Assembly: GCA_023954045.1 (NCBI GenBank) | Contig: JAMLIR010000007.1 | Span: forward strand, 1 to 64,000 | DNA: 64,000 bases | Direction of reading: 5' to 3' | Source of the DNA: Burkholderiaceae bacterium | Lineage (GTDB): Bacteria > Pseudomonadota > Gammaproteobacteria > Burkholderiales > Burkholderiaceae_E | Part shown: positions 62,124 through 64,000 of the stretch, one piece after another | Layout: each line of letters opens with the position of its first letter | Position numbering within the stretch: position 1 is the stretch's first letter | The notes under the pieces: model-generated | Seen by the model: the letters and a program-made list of their open reading frames with translations, nothing else | The model's database searches: none | Told to the model about the DNA's origin: nothing | Translations under genes and position numbers: made by a program

Positions 62124-62459
62124 ATGCCCACTCTCGAAGTCCAAGGCAAGAGCGTCGAAACCGACGAGGAAGGCTACCTCGTCAACCTGTCCGACTGGGA
62201 CGAGAACGTCGCCGGCGAGATCGCCAAGGCCGAAAACATCGACATGAGCGAGTCGCACTGGGAAGTCGTGAACTTCCTGCGCGAGTACTACGACGAGTTC
62301 CAGATCGCCCCGGCGGTTCGCGTGCTCACCAAGGCGATCGGCAAGAAGCTGGGGCCGGACAAGGGCAACAGCCAGTACCTGTACGAACTGTTCCCCTACG
62401 GCCCCGCCAAGCAGGCGTGCAAGATCGCCGGCCTGCCGAAGCCCACCGGCTGCGTCTGA
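62124..62459 (+). CDS. dsrC: DsrC, sulfur-carrying substrate of DsrAB
   Basis: Small carrier that presents sulfur to DsrAB and whose trisulfide is handled by DsrMK. The 111-residue protein keeps both redox cysteines, Cys99 in KQACKIAG and the penultimate Cys110 in PTGCV, so it should be fully functional. MPTLEVQGKSVETDEEGYLV is the typical start. It has a GGGGAGACTGAA ribosome site. Contrast the paralogue at 53.8 kb, which lacks the second cysteine. Confidence 0.96.
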   Translation: MPTLEVQGKSVETDEEGYLVNLSDWDENVAGEIAKAENIDMSESHWEVVNFLREYYDEFQIAPAVRVLTKAIGKKLGPDKGNSQYLYELFPYGPAKQACKIAGLPKPTGCV

Positions 62460-62537
62460 GAACCGGCGGGCAACGCGTGCGGCCGCTCGGCCGCGTCGCG
62501 CGCCACGCTGGCCGGTGACCGCTGCCAGGAGGAGACA

Positions 62538-63269
62538 ATGCCGGCTTCGACGGTGTTCTTTGCGGTGCTGTTCTACTTCGCGGCCGCGGTCTGCGCGGTC
62601 GGGCTGGTGGTGCGCATCGCCGACTACGCGCGCACGCCGGCACCGCTGAAGATTCCCACCACCCCGGCGCCGACCACCGGCACCGGCGTGGCCTTGCGCA
62701 TGGTGCGCGAGGTAGTGTTCTTCGAGAGCCTGTTCAAGGGCAACCTCTGGACCTGGGCGCTCGGCTGGATCTTCCACGCGAGCCTGGCGCTGGTCCTGGC
62801 GCGGCACCTGCGCTACTTCACCGAGCCGGTCTGGGGCTGGGTCGCGTTCATCCAGCCGTTCGGCATGTACGCCGGTTTCGCGATGGTGATCGGGCTGGCC
62901 GGCCTGTGGGCGCGCCGCTTCATGGTCGAGCGGGTGCGCTACATCTCGACGCCGTCGGACCACCTGATGCTCGCGCTGCTGCTCGCGATCGGCGCCTCGG
63001 GCCTGTCGATGAAGTACCTGTTCCACACCGACATCGTCGGGGTGAAGGCCTTCTTCCTCGGGCTGATGGTGTTCGACTGGCAGCCGCTGCCCGCCAGCGG
63101 CCCGCTGTTCGTCCACCTGCTGCTGGTGGCGTCGCTGATGATCATCTTCCCGTTCTCCAAGCTGCTGCACGCGCCGGGGCTGTTCTTCTCGCCGTCGCGC
63201 AACCAGGTCGACAATCCGCGCGAGTCCCGGCACCTGGCGCCGTGGGCCGCCCGCCTCGAGGAGCGCTGA
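62538..63269 (+). CDS. dsrM: DsrM, heme b membrane subunit
   Basis: Membrane cytochrome b of the NarI-like type, which moves electrons between the quinone pool and DsrK. The 243-residue protein has about five to six helices (about 5-27, 70-92, 105-130, 147-170, 187-213) and likely heme-binding histidines in IFHASLALVLARHLRYF and LFVHLLLVAS. The ATG at 62538 follows CAGGAGGAGACA. A 3-nt gap separates it from dsrK. Confidence 0.93.
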   Translation: MPASTVFFAVLFYFAAAVCAVGLVVRIADYARTPAPLKIPTTPAPTTGTGVALRMVREVVFFESLFKGNLWTWALGWIFHASLALVLARHLRYFTEPVWGWVAFIQPFGMYAGFAMVIGLAGLWARRFMVERVRYISTPSDHLMLALLLAIGASGLSMKYLFHTDIVGVKAFFLGLMVFDWQPLPASGPLFVHLLLVASLMIIFPFSKLLHAPGLFFSPSRNQVDNPRESRHLAPWAARLEER

Positions 63270-63272
63270 GCG

Positions 63273-64000
63273 ATGGCTGCCGAAGTCAAGGCGCCCGCGC
63301 TGCGCGAGCTCCCCGACGTGCCCCCGGCGATCCGGCCGGGCGCAATGGCCGACAGCCGCCCGTACGTCGCGTCCGAGAAGATGAACGAGGCGATCGGCTT
63401 CCCCGGCAAGGTCGGCGACGACTGGCAGGTCGTGCACGACAAGGCGATCGCGCACATGGGCTCGCTGCTCGAGCGCTACCGGTCGCTCAAGGTATACCTC
63501 GACGCCTGCGTGCACTGCGGCTCGTGCACCGACAAGTGCCACTACTTCCTCGGCACCGGCGACCCGAAGAACATGCCGGTGGCGCGCCAGGACCTGATGC
63601 GCAGCGTCTACCGGCGCTACTTCACGCTGGCCGGAAAAATCGCCCCGAAGCTCGTCGGCGCGCGCGACCTCACGCGTGAAGTGCTCGACGAGTGGTACAC
63701 GTACTACAACCAGTGCTCGGAATGCCGGCGCTGCTCGGTGTTCTGCCCTTACGGCATCGACACCGCCGAGATCACGATGGCCGGGCGCGAGATCCTCGAC
63801 GTGGTCGGCTACGGTCAGAAGTACTCGAACGAGATCATCGGCAAGGTCCACCGGATCGGCAACAACCTCGGGCTTCCCGGGCCGGCGCTCGCCGACACGC
63901 TCGAGGGCCTGGAGGAAGACGTCAAGGAAGACACCGGCGTCGACGTGCGCTACCCGCTCGACCAGAAGGGCGCCGAGGTGCTGCTCATCACGCCGTCGGC
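63273..64000 (+). CDS. dsrK: DsrK, Fe-S heterodisulfide-reductase-like subunit (3' truncated by window)
   Basis: Cytoplasmic Fe-S protein that works with DsrM and DsrC trisulfide, related to HdrD. The first 242 residues are visible. Two [4Fe-4S] clusters are marked by CVHCGSCTDKC (near 77) and CSECRRCSVFCPYG (near 149). The CCG domains with the noncubane cluster should lie past the window end. The ATG at 63273 follows dsrM by 3 nt and has a GAGGAGCGCTGAGCG ribosome site. dsrL, dsrJ, dsrO or dsrP would be expected next. Confidence 0.95.
   Translation, partial: MAAEVKAPALRELPDVPPAIRPGAMADSRPYVASEKMNEAIGFPGKVGDDWQVVHDKAIAHMGSLLERYRSLKVYLDACVHCGSCTDKCHYFLGTGDPKNMPVARQDLMRSVYRRYFTLAGKIAPKLVGARDLTREVLDEWYTYYNQCSECRRCSVFCPYGIDTAEITMAGREILDVVGYGQKYSNEIIGKVHRIGNNLGLPGPALADTLEGLEEDVKEDTGVDVRYPLDQKGAEVLLITPS

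Noticed and set aside
57480-64000. CRISPR array accompanying the Cas6-like gene
   Set aside because: I looked for regularly spaced 24-40-nt direct repeats here and in intergenic gaps and saw none.

Overview
The window is a high-GC chromosomal segment, about 70% G+C by eye, from a betaproteobacterium, most probably of the Burkholderiales. Three things point there: the gyrA-pheA-hisC-tyrA-aroA-cmk-rpsA neighbourhood, the ompA-ubiG-gph run beside gyrA, and a tmRNA whose tag reads ANDERFALAA. The last 10 kb hold a dsr locus with dsrEFH, the hallmark of sulfur oxidisers that run dissimilatory sulfite reductase in reverse, so the organism is probably a sulfur-oxidising member of that group.

Layout. 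1-11.3 kb (minus strand): rpsA, cmk and aroA, then tyrA, hisC, pheA, an AEC-family transporter and gyrA. This is the classic aromatic amino-acid supraoperon, but serC is absent and a small plus-strand gene sits between tyrA and aroA. 11.5-15.1 kb (plus): TRZ/ATZ amidohydrolase, an OmpA-domain protein, ubiG and gph. 15.2-23.1 kb: a cyanophycin locus, with an ABC transporter and a DUF1854 protein transcribed away from two tandem cyanophycin-synthetase genes. The two synthetases have lost complementary active-site motifs. 23.2-25.8 kb: an AidB-like acyl-CoA dehydrogenase coupled to a PaaX-like regulator. 25.97-26.33 kb: tmRNA, followed by a visibly lower-GC block (Bug solute-binding protein, FAD oxidoreductase, IclR regulator) that looks acquired.

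30.1-36 kb: a MaoC protein; a fluoride riboswitch with crcB and a DUF190 gene; a Crp/Fnr regulator; a DUF4395 membrane protein; an FkbM methyltransferase; and a divergent LysR/NAD(P)-oxidoreductase pair. 36-42.5 kb: a MarR-RND-adaptor-outer-membrane-factor efflux operon with a MarR-type operator. 42.6-46.7 kb: otsB, a GH15 hydrolase and otsA for trehalose. 46.7-53.6 kb: glutamine amidotransferase, two Hsp20 genes behind a sigma32-type promoter, haloacid dehalogenase, malate synthase G, alpha/beta hydrolase, a DapA-family lyase and a macro-domain protein.

53.8-64 kb: sulfur metabolism. Plus strand: a DsrC paralogue lacking the terminal cysteine, then dsrABEFHCM and a truncated dsrK. Between them lies a minus-strand operon of a 76-aa protein, a Cas6/Cmx6-like protein, a tandem TusA protein, an unknown protein, a TauD-like dioxygenase and a YeeE/TsuA-type transporter. 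In the expected scheme TusA and DsrEFH pass sulfane sulfur to DsrC, DsrAB oxidises it, and DsrMK connects DsrC to the quinone pool. No CRISPR array or other cas gene is seen, so the Cas6-like protein in a sulfur operon is the most unusual element; the split cyanophycin synthetases come next.
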